From contig OZ038423.1 in the NCBI GenBank assembly GCA_964036155.1, positions 6,339,249-6,403,248 of the forward strand: a stretch of 64,000 nt of DNA. Reading direction: 5' to 3'. Position 1 is the stretch's first letter. Each line of letters opens with the position of its first letter. The DNA is from Diploscapter coronatus. Lineage: Eukaryota > Nematoda > Chromadorea > Rhabditida > Rhabditidae. The notes under the pieces were generated by a model, which saw nothing but the letters and a program-made list of their open reading frames with translations, searched no databases and was not told the origin of the DNA. This document shows positions 1-11,082 of this stretch, in pieces. The position numbers were made by a program, and so were the translations under genes.

Positions 1-81
1 CCAGAAACATTTCATAAAATTTCTAATCGAATAAAAACTGGCAGAACTATTCAAATAATTAATGAAATCTAAAATACTCAC

Positions 82-3000
82 CAGCCATATTCATATAGCC
101 AGGATAAGCTTCAGGCGCAGTTAACCATATAGGTGTTGAGCCCTCGCCTGGTTCAGTACAATTGTCAAAACAACCCACTGAAATAAATTATACATATTGA
201 AATTAGTAAATGTCCGAATATGCTGTAAAACATCTAATTGAGGTCCCTTTCCATTTGAAGCCCTCCTCAATATAAGCTCCCTTTTTAAAATTAACAATTT
301 CTGGCATGTATAGATAAAAAATCGCTTAGTAGTATAATATTTAGCCTAAAATGCGCGGGAATAGCATTGCTCTATCAGCAAATTGAGGGTGTTGAAAATA
401 GAGGTCCCGGACTTCTATTAAAGGTTTTACGGTATATTATAGGCTAAATACTTAATTTATGGATATACATTTATGTTTTTTTTTCAATGAATCAGAATAA
501 AATAGCAATTAACGATATTTTAACTAGAAAAGGATTAAGTTCAAAAGTGAATGTCAGTAAGGACCAAAGTCGATCGAAACAGAGGTCCACCGATCGAACT
601 GATTTTCACATATCCTGTAGTATTTAATTTCCAGCACTTTTCTTCCTATTGAAAGGGTAAAAATTACGAAAAACTGCGGTCAGGTAGGATCGTATTTTCG
701 AATTTTTATTTTTTGGCGGAAAATTAGATTGTAGCAGGTAGTCGTGATGATATTATCTATGGTATTTTCCATTGGCTATCCAACGGTGAAAACCCCATGC
801 GATTTGGTTCAGAAATAAGAAAGTTATGAATTTTTTTCCGAGATTGAGTCTGAAAAACTCTTAAGCTACCGTAATCTCACTATCGTATCCACTTTCGAAA
901 AAAAACCACGCTATGATCAGTGCTAAAAACTGAACAAAATACGTGAAAATCATCCCGATCTGCGGACCCCTGTTTTGACCCTTTGTTAAGACTTTGATTT
1001 TTGCTGATATTCACTCAATAATAACAGTTAATTTTAATGAATTTTTTTGCAATTAAGTTGTGCAATTTAAAATAATCCATTATAACTTGCGAATGTTGGC
1101 ATGATTTAGAAATCAGTGATGATATTTTTCTCAAGATATAATTGTTGAATAACAGTCGGACTTACGAGCTCTCTGAAAATGATTGAAATTTGCATATTTA
1201 ATGAGGAATATTTGAATTTTGAGACTTTTTTATCATCTATCTCCGGCAAAAATAGACCAAAATGAGCATTTTAGAAATGTTATAAAATTAGAATTTCATA
1301 AAATGAACGATGCATGCACGGTTACCGTAGTTTTAGAACTCATTATTGGAATTTCGCTAATCCTGTGCGGCATTATTCAGTGATTTGTTCCAATTTCTCA
1401 ATATTTTTATGTCAGAAATAACGGTTATCTTTCTGCATGCCGCACGGAGTTAGAGAGTTTTCAATAATGAGCTCGATTATTACGAAAATCATAAGCATTC
1501 ATCGTTTGTTTGATGAAATATCTCATTTTTAATGTTTCTTGAATTTTAGACTTTAACTTATTTTCGTAGGGAGATGGATAATACAAATTCGTTAAAAAAT
1601 AAATATTAAAATTATTTCTGAAAAAGTCAGAAAATTCAATCTAATAGTTTTCGATCAAAAATATATAATTAATTCGGTATTAAATCGTGCATCTCTTTCT
1701 TATTCGGTACAGTTAGAAAGTGGGCTCCAATGCGAAAATCGAAGCGCGAATAATAATCGTTCACAAACACCGCTTTTCGCTCATTTCTTCTCGATGATTA
1801 TGACTTCTTCACAAGAATGTTTGAACACTTTGATAGAGAAAATTACAATCCTTGGGAAGGAATGATGAGAAATGAGTGAGAAGAGGGGCAATTAGTAAAT
1901 GACGGAATGACGGATGATGAAGTCTCCGTCAAATAGTAATTGTCAGGAGAAGTGTTCGTGGACGATTATTACTCGAGTTTAAATTTCCGCATTGGAGCGC
2001 ATTCTCTAATTGTACCGAATAAGAAAGATTCATGATATTCAATTGCATGAACTTTAGCCAACCTTGTGCCGACGCCACTGTTCCATTGTTTTTTTGGCAT
2101 TAGAATTTTGCCTCATCAAATCCACTCGTCTGGCGACTCCCATATTCAGAGAGTCATAAGGATTGTGTGTCAAATTTGTTCCGTGTGCCCAATTAAATAA
2201 AAGCAATCTAAGTCTGGTCTGTCGTTCTTCATTCTGAAAGTTATATATTATTTAGCTAGGATATAAGTGAAAATGTAATATTTTCATTGGATGAGAATTG
2301 TGAAATTGTATTTAAACAAAACGCATTACAATTGGATATTTCTACTTGATCACCATTTTTTCTTTTAATTTCTCTTGCAATCATTATTTCTACTCACACT
2401 CAATATTCGATTCGACACTCACTCGTGTTCATAATGAAACATTTTTCGCTGTATAATATTTCAAAATTCGATAGGCGTGTCAAAAGCCTATTTGCTTTTT
2501 CAATTTTAGCTGCCATTTTTAACTTCTCATTTTTTTCATAAGAATTCAGAGTGAGATTGTATAAAGAAATGAGTGAAACCAAGATGAACGAAGGCTGTAG
2601 TTATAACTTTTCTGCATCTGTCATCGATATTTATTTCTGAAACACCCTCGTGAAAGATTTAGAAAAGGAAAGAAGCTCAAGCAGCAAGATCAAGTCGCAG
2701 AAATACTAGGACAGTCACATTTATCTGGGCCTGATTTGTTCGCGATTGCCCTCGAGATGAACCTTTCTTGCCAATTTCTCTAAACTACTACGTTGGTGCG
2801 AAGCCTTTTTTCCTTGTCCGACTGCATTCTCTTCCATTTTCTCCTATTATTTTTATTGCGGTTAGCATCGGCATCTATACTCTTCCCTTAGCTGGTATCA
2901 TTACCTTGCTACTAATCCTTAGATTATACTAAATAAATATTATGGTGTTAAAACAATGGATGCATTGCTAAATTGGTAATATTTAAAATAATTAATTTCT

Positions 3001-3462
3001 AACCGTTTCATTTGGCAGCTTGGTAAATACTATTTTTCGAAATTGCTCTTTTGTCATCGATCTCTTTTCCATCGGCAATGGTTTCAGAGTCCGCAGCAGC
3101 TGGATGTCCGCTTCTCGTCTTTTTCTCTGCTCCTCATGCTTGTCCCCGTTCAGCATCACAGACGAGTCGATATCCTCGGGAGATTTGACGATTGTTTCCG
3201 CCTTTAATTTGCATTTATCAAGTTTCATGCTTTTAAATGCACTGGTTATGTCGAAACAAATACATTAGGATCTTTTACATGAAAGAGTTTATTTATAAAT
3301 GCATATTTCTGAAATTAATAACAAAAAATCTACCAATTTGGGCTCGATTGTGGGACTCGGTTGATCCCAGAACCAGCCATTTGAATAGCCAATCAAAGTC
3401 ACGAACAACAGAACGCATATCGTCCGCGTTGGGGCCCAAGGATGAGACGATGATATGACCAT
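82..3462 (-). CDS. Unrecognised secreted or membrane protein, 5' part (exons 3334-3462, 3004-3201, 2063-2233, and 82-177)
   Basis: The first three exons are 43, 66 and 57 codons long, all phase 0, and join without a stop. The start exon opens MVISSSHPWAP and then has a hydrophobic run (ICVLLFVTLIGYSNG), a good signal peptide or signal anchor. Exon 2 is charged (KHEEQRKRREADIQLL, then MEKRSMTKEQFRKIVF). Exon 3 contains NWAHGTNLTHNPYDSLNMG with a possible N-glycosylation site. The bases before the ATG read AATCTTCAG, so the ATG sits on a splice acceptor, either a trans-splice site or a cis intron from an upstream exon. Exon 82-177 (GCFDNCTEPGEG, then TAPEAYPGYMNMA) is phase 1-1 and cannot follow exon 3 directly, so at least one exon between 178 and 2062 was missed. 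The gene continues past the left edge. I do not recognise the family. Confidence 0.6.
563..984. repeat. Foldback/MITE-like inverted repeat (~420 bp)
   Basis: The left arm from about 563 (AAACAGAGGTCCACCGATCG, then TGATTTTCAC) matches the reverse complement of the right arm ending about 984 (AAACAGGGGTCCGCAGATCG, then TGATTTTCAC). Similarity continues inward for roughly 80 bp. There is no coding capacity. The target-site duplication is unclear. It lies in the intron region of the gene at 82-3462. Confidence 0.6.
1230..1582. repeat. Long imperfect palindrome (foldback element, ~350 bp)
   Basis: The two halves are inverted copies. The central arms contain CTCATTATTG followed by CTAA and GTGCGGCA on the left, and the matching inverted block at 1438-1475 on the right. 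Similarity extends outward through an ATCGTTCATT-like segment to about 1230 and 1582. It is non-autonomous, with no open reading frame. Confidence 0.6.
1694..2028. mobile_element. MITE with ~75-bp terminal inverted repeats
   Basis: The left end TCTTTCTTATTCGGTACA is mirrored by TGTACCGAATAAGAAAGA at the right end. The match continues inward through GCTCCAATGCG and AATAATCGT for about 75 bp with a few mismatches. The interior is about 185 bp without coding potential. No convincing target-site duplication was found, so the superfamily is unassigned. Confidence 0.7.
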
Positions 3463-5263
3463 CTGAAGATTATTGAATTAGATGATATATAGTAGGCAGA
3501 AATGCCAAAATTAGCATTCGAATTATGCGTTCGAAATTTATCACCAATGCGTCTAATTTACCATTTTCGGCATTTACATACTTAAAGTTTTGCTAATTCA
3601 ACAAGTAGGTGATTATGGTACTTTGAAAATATGCATGGAACAGAATTTATATGAGTCTAAATTTATACGGGAAGGATTATTAGAAAGAAAGTTACAGTAA
3701 TTTGATCATATTAGGCTATAAAAAGTGATCAGCGAAATGTTGAAATTTAAAGCTGGGCGAATCGCTCTGTCGAATTGAAACTTAGAGGATCTTCCTTTCA
3801 ACTTCCATTTAAATATATGCTGTTCTCAGCCATCAGCCAACGCGACACATGTTTTCTACAGAGGAACAGGAGAACAGTATGGCAGCTAGGCAAACAGTTT
3901 AACTGAAACTCGATGAAATGAAGCAGACTTTTCGACACGAAAATTCCTCTCCATCTTTTCGCAGTGATATTTTTTACAATTGAGCTCAAACTTCACATGC
4001 GAATTTTCGACTAAATTCTTCCCTCAAATATGCCACACCAAACTAGACGAAGCATATCCTTCCTTTTCGAATTTTTTCATCAATTTCATTTCATTTCTAT
4101 AAACATCCCATTCAACATGTCAAGTGACTTCGACCCTATGGTATGTCTGGTCAAATATAGTTTTTCTTCATATGAAATCGAAAATTAAAAATCCAAATAG
4201 CTTAGAAAACAAAACGTTATCAAATTAAGAAATCTAAAGAATTGCAGTATGTCTTTTTTCTGAGAAGTCACGACTTTACCCATAGATTCATTTCGTATTA
4301 CTTGCGTTATTAACATGGTTTTGCACGGCTATGATCAGTAGGGATGTGCGAAAATACTTCCGCACACCCCTGATGGTCAGTTTGACCCATTTTTATTTTG
4401 TAGCCGGTTGGATTTGGTTTGGCTCGGCTTGATTCATGATTTTCAGTAATAATTCTTTATTTGGTTCGGGAATTTCAATGCCTCTTCCGATTAATTTTCA
4501 ATTTTATACGAACTGCGCAAAGCCCTGGCTACTAATTTATAGGAATTAATATGAAAATTTAATTATTTTGGCTTTACTGTTTTTCATCCAAATCTGGCCA
4601 TGGCTCTCATTTTCTTCGTTTATCATTCGTCTCTTGATTTCAATTTTCACTAGTCTCTTGAGGCGAAAGATGGCAAAATTATTGCAAAGGAGAGTCGTGA
4701 CCGTCTCCAAATGATTTTTCTAAACCCAATATACTATCACTGCGCTACAGTCGCCTTACTTCGCACATCTAAAGCTAAATGTGCCGAAAAGGGAGAAGCG
4801 AGAGAACATTTGAAAGTGAGAGAGCGAATGAGAAGCTAGAAAAATTAGAGTCAGGGCCAGATTTCGGTGAAAAGCGGTATACATAGTGGCGTCGTGGCGC
4901 GTCGAGTTCTATTCGTAATTCAATGCACGCTGATTTCGATCCTGATCCCCGGCATCAATTTTTTCATAAATCTACTTCAATCCAAATATTGTACATTATT
5001 ATTGAATTTGCATTTAGGCTAAATTCTACTATTTTCAACAATAATCTAATGTAGCAAGTAAGTTAATCATTATTTCTATAATTATTTTCCATGAATTCAG
5101 TAGTGACACGCCAAAATTTGGCATAGCAATATTTAGTTTGACGGGTCATTTATCTGAATATTATCATTTGCGCATCTCAAAAAGCGATGTATACGAGAAG
5201 AATTTAAAGCTATAAAATTAGAATAGAAATTTTCGATTAGCTTTCTTAAATCTAGGTGGGAAT

Positions 5264-5333
5264 TAGAGATGTACGAAGTTTTGATTTGAAAATTCTCGAA
5301 GTCAAAGTCGAAGTCGAATTTTGTGCACCTCTG
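5264..5333. mobile_element. Decayed 70-bp hAT-like MITE
   Basis: The ends TAGAGATGTACGAAGTTTTGA and (inverted) CAGAGGTGCACAAAATTCGA form an imperfect terminal inverted repeat. The flanking octamers GTGGGAAT and TTGGAAAT agree at six of eight positions, compatible with an old 8-bp target duplication. It resembles the better preserved elements at 16712 and 40835. Confidence 0.4.
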
Positions 5334-7106
5334 TTGGAAATCATAATATGATTTCATCTTTAACAATGAAACTTAGAACGTTCATAGAATGCGTTAAATA
5401 TATGAGTTCTTCAAAGCTTCGAGATTTTATCCAGATTAGTTTATATCACAAGAGCCTGCCAGCTATTTCATAAAGCATGAACTGTTCCTAGTATTTGTGC
5501 GAAAATGAAATTTTATTTCCTTTCCTCTGCATTTAGTGTTACAGTACGCATTTTAATTATAAAAATCAGAGTTTTATCAACATTACGAATTGGTTCAGAA
5601 AATAGCTAAAGATGCATATAACAGGGTGACTAAAGTCATCTCTTTAACTGTTATCTGAGCCAATTTGTGTGTACGTGAACTAGCTAAAATTTATTTGTGC
5701 AACTATTTTTTATTGTATTTTAGGATAGAATTCGAGTATTTTCTGCTCAAATAAGTCGTTCCATTGAAACATACCATACTCTTCAAAGTGTTGCGATATC
5801 CTCAGAACTAGGGAAGACGCTCGTCAGAAGTCGTTACGACCTTCCCCATGCAGTTTATTTTCGTCTGACGAAAGTACTCCTTTGATTTGAATTCTATTCA
5901 AATTTCGTTTATAAAGTCAAAGTCATAATTGCATTATTTTCTCATTTTCATGATTTTTGACAAAATTCTAAATCATTACTTCCTTCCGCAATTTTTCTCC
6001 TCAAATTTAATGTTGAAATCTAAATTCCTAGATTTCGAATTTTTCATCAATACGTGGATTTAGTTAGATAGGAACATGGAAATCAAACTAGCAATTGCAG
6101 TCAATTGACCCAGTGTTTGTTCAGATGTGCTCATGATTCTTGTATGAAGTAGCGACATCCGAATCGTGGTGTATTGTGATGCGAAGTCGAAAGGTCGGAG
6201 AGGCTAATCGAAAAAGTTGTTTGCCACGTCCCATGTTCGATTCTATAGAAACCACACAAACACAGCAAAGGGGAAGCTATTTGTTGAAACTGAAAAGTCT
6301 ATCACTGACAAGCTGTGGAAGTAATTTGCCACGAAACATGTAGAATTCCATAAAAGTTCATCAACATTTGCACAACTCGGTATGTAGGAAGTTTTCTGTC
6401 TGAGCATTTCAATAATGTTGAAATTGAATTTTTACTGAAAATCATAGATCGGCAAATTAGAAATCTATCGAGCACTAAATTCCCATTTTATGAAATGACA
6501 ATGAAGCAGAAATAAAGTAGTTCATAGTGGATCCTGAAAAATACTAGCGACTTTACTTTCATTTCTTGATTATAATTTCTTATAAAATTGAAAGATCGAT
6601 TTTTAAAAAAGTTTATTTATCAAATTATCCTAAGAAAATGACTAGAAATTGCCATTCTTCCGTCAGCGCAAAAATTTCGTGAACTTAATGAAGTTATTGC
6701 ATAACGAAATGACACAGGATATCGTGAATGAGCGAATTTGCGAACATCTTCTTAGTAAGATCAGAGATATCGAATTTTACTTTGTAAAATAGAAGCATTT
6801 CTTATTCGACTTTTGGGCAAAAACTGACAAATATTGGATTTTCATCCATAGCTTAGCATTGTAGATACTTTTTTTAAGCATTTTTAATAGTCATTCAATA
6901 TCTCATAAAGATAACAGCATGTCAACCTCCGAAACATTAGAAAGAATGACTCAGTTTTCAGTTTCAGAAAAATCTAACCAAACTTCAAAGTGATCATTGT
7001 GAAATATTGCGTAGCATTGTGTAATTTGCGTTGTTCTCGGTCTCTTTCTTCGCTATTAAACGCGAAATGTAATGCCGGTCAACATTCAGCATCCCATTCG
7101 CGTTTC

Positions 7107-7274
7107 CTATATAATCACCCTGTTCCTAACATCTCTCGACTGGTCCGGCGTTGTTGAGTTATCAGTCCATTCGACAAAGGTAGAAATACCCGAGTCACCA
7201 AAAAAATCAAAATAGACGTCCTGTGCGTCGAAAACCTTCTGAACCGTCTGAGGTCTATCAGCGGTATCGCCTTC
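7107..7274 (-). CDS. Possible terminal coding fragment, unassigned
   Basis: On the minus strand an open stretch of about 55 codons (VQKVFDAQDVYFDFFGDSG, then FVEWTDNSTTPDQSRDVRN) ends at a TAG at 7107-7109. The composition looks protein-like rather than AT-rich noise. Another such stretch lies at about 7600-7680 (QKRGEQAAFFGYYPVTQ). I could not join these to each other or to the signal-peptide exon at 8218-8346 with consistent splice phases. They may be exons of one gene, relics, or chance. Confidence 0.25.
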   Translation of the reverse strand, partial: EGDTADRPQTVQKVFDAQDVYFDFFGDSGISTFVEWTDNSTTPDQSRDVRNRVII

Positions 7275-8217
7275 TCAGCGGCACAACTCGACCGGTTACA
7301 CTTTTTTAGTTTTAAATAAAACTATATAGTTGATTCTAGAGACTTTTAAATATGCTTCTAAGCTTCATCTTGATAAATTTTTCATTTTTTCGAAAGAAAT
7401 AAAGCTCAAAGATTTTGCAATTTAGAAATCAATAGACTGCATTGAGAACTTTTGCGCTGCTTGTTGGCATCTCTGATTTAAGATTGAATTTTACTTTTCA
7501 ATACTGCCAATGCTGTCATTTTCCTCTCCGGATGTTCCCAGAAAGGTAGTTTCCAAAAAGTAGCTGATCGACGCGAGTCGAAACTCGGTCGGATTCTCAA
7601 GCTAACCTTGAGTAACTGGGTAATAACCAAAGAATGCAGCCTGTTCTCCTCTTTTCTGCACACATTGCGACGCATTTGAGCTGAGTTCCCCGATGCTATC
7701 GATCTATAGTCACAATTGAGAGAGCGTAGAGAGAAGAGGAATGAGAAATTTTACGTTTACAGACTCATTTGCTAGAAATGACTGTCAATTTTGAAATTGG
7801 TTAGACATTGTTTTAGAAGTATCGAACAGAAAATCTACCATCGCTTTGACATTGAATGGTTCCATTTTTCGAAATGAAATGACGGTATTTGATTTGAGTA
7901 AGATTACTATGTTCGAAGTACGAAATAACTAGAGTTTCTGATAATCTATAAATGAATGTTACTATTTCGTCGAAACAATTCAATTCAAATTCCGTGAACT
8001 TTTTAGTTAGCCCAATTTTGTGAATTATCGAGCTTTTATCTAAAACCATCAGCTCTAAAATAGGTAATCTTGATTCAATTTTTCTTTTTGTTTTTTTATC
8101 CAAGTGGTAATAATCGTCTATTGAAAATAATTTATTCTAGAGTATAATTTTGCTATAAGTACTCTGAATTAGGCAAAGCATTTTCTACTATACTAATTAG
8201 TGATTATGACTCGTAAC

Positions 8218-8346
8218 CTGCAAGCTAGCGGTATATGCGCCTGACGATAAAGATATTTGATTCAACCCGTAATAAATTATATCTACACTGACAGATTTGG
8301 CACTTGAATAATGAACCAGCAAGAATATTAAATAAAACTTTTTCAT
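8218..8346 (-). CDS. Candidate first exon with signal peptide, possibly of a Cys-loop receptor-like gene
   Basis: This is a 43-codon exon beginning MKKFYLIFLLVHYSSA, a good signal peptide, and ending TASLQ at a GTTACG donor in phase 0. The ATG is directly preceded by GATTCAG, suggesting a trans-splice acceptor. The segment after the signal peptide (VSVDIIYYGLNQISLSSGAY) resembles the first beta strands of Cys-loop ligand-gated channels. At 7.8-7.95 kb a possible exon reads HFISKNGTIQCQS, like the pDGtv motif of those receptors. The conserved W-x-D-x-R-L block, Cys loop and membrane helices were not found, so a functional receptor is not supported. It may be a divergent gene or a pseudogene. 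Confidence 0.35.
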
Positions 8347-8677
8347 CTGAATCATAACGTACATTGAAGCTTGGACTCTCTTCAAGATAAGAAAAGCAGC
8401 GAGATAAACTTAAAAATGACTATATTTTCCTTCTCTGATCAAGAATTGTTAAAAACCAATCTTAATAAATTCGAGGTGATATTAATCGTCCATCTATAGA
8501 TATAAATCTGTATCATTTTTACAAAGTTTCAAAGAAACGTAGTTGCATGCAGATATTTCAATGATCTGACTACTCTTTCAATACTTAATCCCGTCATTTT
8601 ACACGGAATATTTTTTCAGAAAATTCTGAATATGCTGATCTCTCTCAAAATTTAAATGAATTAATGCAAGAATCTTG

Positions 8678-11082
8678 TTAATGAAGAATTTCGCCTCGAT
8701 GAGCCATGAAATCTCGAACTGCAGAAGCGATGTAAATGAACACGATCAGGCAGATCAGCAGGTCGTCCATAAGTCCTGGAATTTCGAAATGAAATTGATA
8801 AGATTTCAAAGCACGAAAGTTGTTTAGGAAAATCATGAGTTTGAACCTTGTTCAGCATACCAGCTAAAATATCAGAAAATAGAATAAAAAGCGGATGACG
8901 GAATAATTCGCTCATAAAAACATCATGATATTACACATTCCTGGCGGTGAATTATTCAAAAGTCGCTCACGATAAATTTTGCTAACTGAAAAACGAACCG
9001 AAGAATCCATGAACTCCTTCTGGTATGATGTCAAGCGGACTTATCAGGTACAGCGACATTGCCAACAGAATTATCGCCATTCGAATCCTGTATAAATGGA
9101 AATTGAATTAAAAATACTTGCAATAAATAGCGCTTTTAAAATAATCTTACCTAAATACGAGTACGATTCCGTTGCCAGTCGGATCAAAGATGTTTCGGAT
9201 TATGTAGGGGATAAGCACTGGCAGATCTCGCACATAGTCCATCCACTGAAATTAATTACTTACTACTTTATCATGAAGGTTCACAACTACTCAAAATGTT
9301 TGCTCAAGAAAAGCCTAACCCGTAAACTTTATCTTTTTAAATTTTACCACGACTAGAACTACTCAAAAATTTAAAGCAATTTTAACTGAAATGATGGCGT
9401 CGGTTTTGTTCCGAGTATTTTCGAAGTATTAAATCGATTTTTTCATCAAAAATTAATAACTTTGTAATACTTCATGAAATATTATAGAATTTCATTTCTT
9501 TCATCTCATTCTTCATTCTTCATAATTCAAAAAAAAAAAAAAAAAAAACCACGATGTTACAGATTCAACTTTGGGCTAGAATCAGGCCGGACGAATATTA
9601 TTCCATATAAGCATTAATGAAATAACAGGATAATCCGATCCGATGGAAACATATTTATAGTTTATTTTTCTTCTGAATGCGCAAAATCAACAACTTGCCG
9701 GTCGTTCTGTCGAAAACCGTCGATTGTAGTCGTTCAGCGCAATATTGTTTTCCTGATGTTCATTCGGATTTTCTGCGTTTTCCCGTTCGACTTCCAATGA
9801 CCAATTCAATGGCAAAATCATCGACACCTGGAAATTTGATATTTAGAAAGGCAATATTAAATAGCAATGACTAACTGGAGCTCTGCAGGTTGGGCAGTTT
9901 ACAGGAGTGATTATGCTCGCACTGTGCCGCCAGTAGCCGATTATGCATGAACCTGAAAGTAAAAGGACGGAAATTTGTCAACTGTGAAACGACCGACAAA
10001 CTCACAAAGATATTCATTTAGAAAGAAAGTACCTGTGTAGTCTTACTAATCAGATCATGAGAATAAAAATCGATTTTAGTTTTTTGAAACGGTCCATAAT
10101 AAGATAGCAATGCTAGAGCTTACAGCAGAAAACGTGCCCGCAATTAGTGAGAATGGCGTATCGAGCATCGTTTTCCAGACAAACAACGCACTCGCGACTC
10201 GTCTGCCCTCGACGAACCTCTTCTATTCGCTGAAAGTCATATTGTTGAAAACGAAAAGGAAATATTTTAACAAGGCTCATATTCTTCGAAAGTTGTGTTT
10301 ATAATCTGAGTTTTTAGAATTATTTTATCGCCACTTGCAAAACTATGTTTGAAATATTTTGATTTTGATTTCAATAATTTCTGAACCTATGAAAATTTTC
10401 AGATATTAATTTTACATAGCTCTTGATCTAAGAAAATATAGTATGAAATAGCGTCTTTTTCCCTCAGAAAGCCAAATTACAGTGGCGAGCAAAAGTTTGG
10501 AAACGCAATATTTAAAAATCTTGCTGGAATAGTCATTTATCATTAGATTTGGATAAAATTTGATACACATGTTGAGAATACTAATCTATATAATCCTTTC
10601 AAATTCCAAACGAATTGCATTACATTGGTATGGGTAATCAGTTGAATAACGATTTACTTGTCTCCAAACTTGTGCTCGGCGCTATAAATTTGATTTCGAA
10701 AAAGTCATTATGCACAGTTATAAAGAAAAATTTTAAATATATAAACTCAAGAAGCTTACTCGAGGTACAATTTCCCTGTAGTTTCTTGGCTGATTTTCTT
10801 CCCCGTTTTGTTGATTATTTCTAAGAGGATTTTGGTTATGCTGTCGTCTGAAATATTAACCGAAAAAATTACAAGAGAAATAGTAAAGAACCTTAAATGA
10901 TCTCGTAATTTCAAGGCACCAACAACACCGAAGAATATTATTGTAATGACTAGTTCAAACGTCGAAGACGAATAATTTAAATCTAAAATTGGATAATACA
11001 TTTTTATTATTAAATTTAAAAAAAAAAAACCTTCATCGCTATAATAGGAATCGTTAATGTCGTATTCTAAAACTGCATCCAT
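8678..11082 (-). CDS. rnf170: RNF170-like RING E3 ubiquitin ligase of the ER membrane (complete, 9 exons, 274 aa)
   Basis: Exons (minus): 11031-11082, 10892-10982, 10760-10847, 10124-10229, 9876-9952, 9699-9827, 9151-9245, 8999-9087, 8678-8775. All phases match, giving 274 aa; vertebrate RNF170 is about 260. Order: short acidic N terminus; a membrane helix (ELVITIIFFGVVGAL); a RING-type domain with CVVC, CGHVFCCSCI and CPTC, completed by CRAP; then NDYNRRFS, a motif recognisable from RNF170. A DUF1232 region with two hydrophobic helices follows (MSLYLISPLDIIPEG, DDLLICLIVFIYIA). Vertebrate RNF170 acts with erlins to ubiquitinate activated IP3 receptors; that role here is inference from the family. 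The intron after ...FSTERP uses the GC donor GCAAGT. A Tc1-like MITE sits in the intron before the RING exon. The ATG at 11082 gives a plausible short N terminus. Confidence 0.9.
10478..10686. mobile_element. Tc1/mariner-like MITE in an RNF170 intron
   Basis: The left end TACAGTGGCGAGCAAAAGTT is followed by TGGAAAC. The right end read inverted is TATAGCGCCGAGCACAAGTT followed by TGGAGAC. The CAGTGGCGAGCAAAAGT-type terminus and bordering TA fit Tc1/mariner insertion. The copy is about 209 bp with no transposase, and the ends have diverged. Confidence 0.65.

Larger units (their letters stand above)
3463..8217. other. Mostly non-coding stretch between two minus-strand genes
   Basis: No convincing multi-exon gene was found here. 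It holds a decayed 70-bp hAT-like repeat (5264-5333), a 34-bp hairpin AGGGATGTGCG/CGCACACCCCT near 4343-4376, and weak minus-strand coding fragments at 7.1-8.1 kb that are described separately. Confidence 0.5.

Noticed and set aside
4343..4376. 34-bp hairpin AGGGATGTGCG/CGCACACCCCT as another hAT-like micro-element
   Set aside because: The flanking sequences do not give a clean 8-bp duplication and the arms mismatch, so it could be a chance palindrome or a relic.
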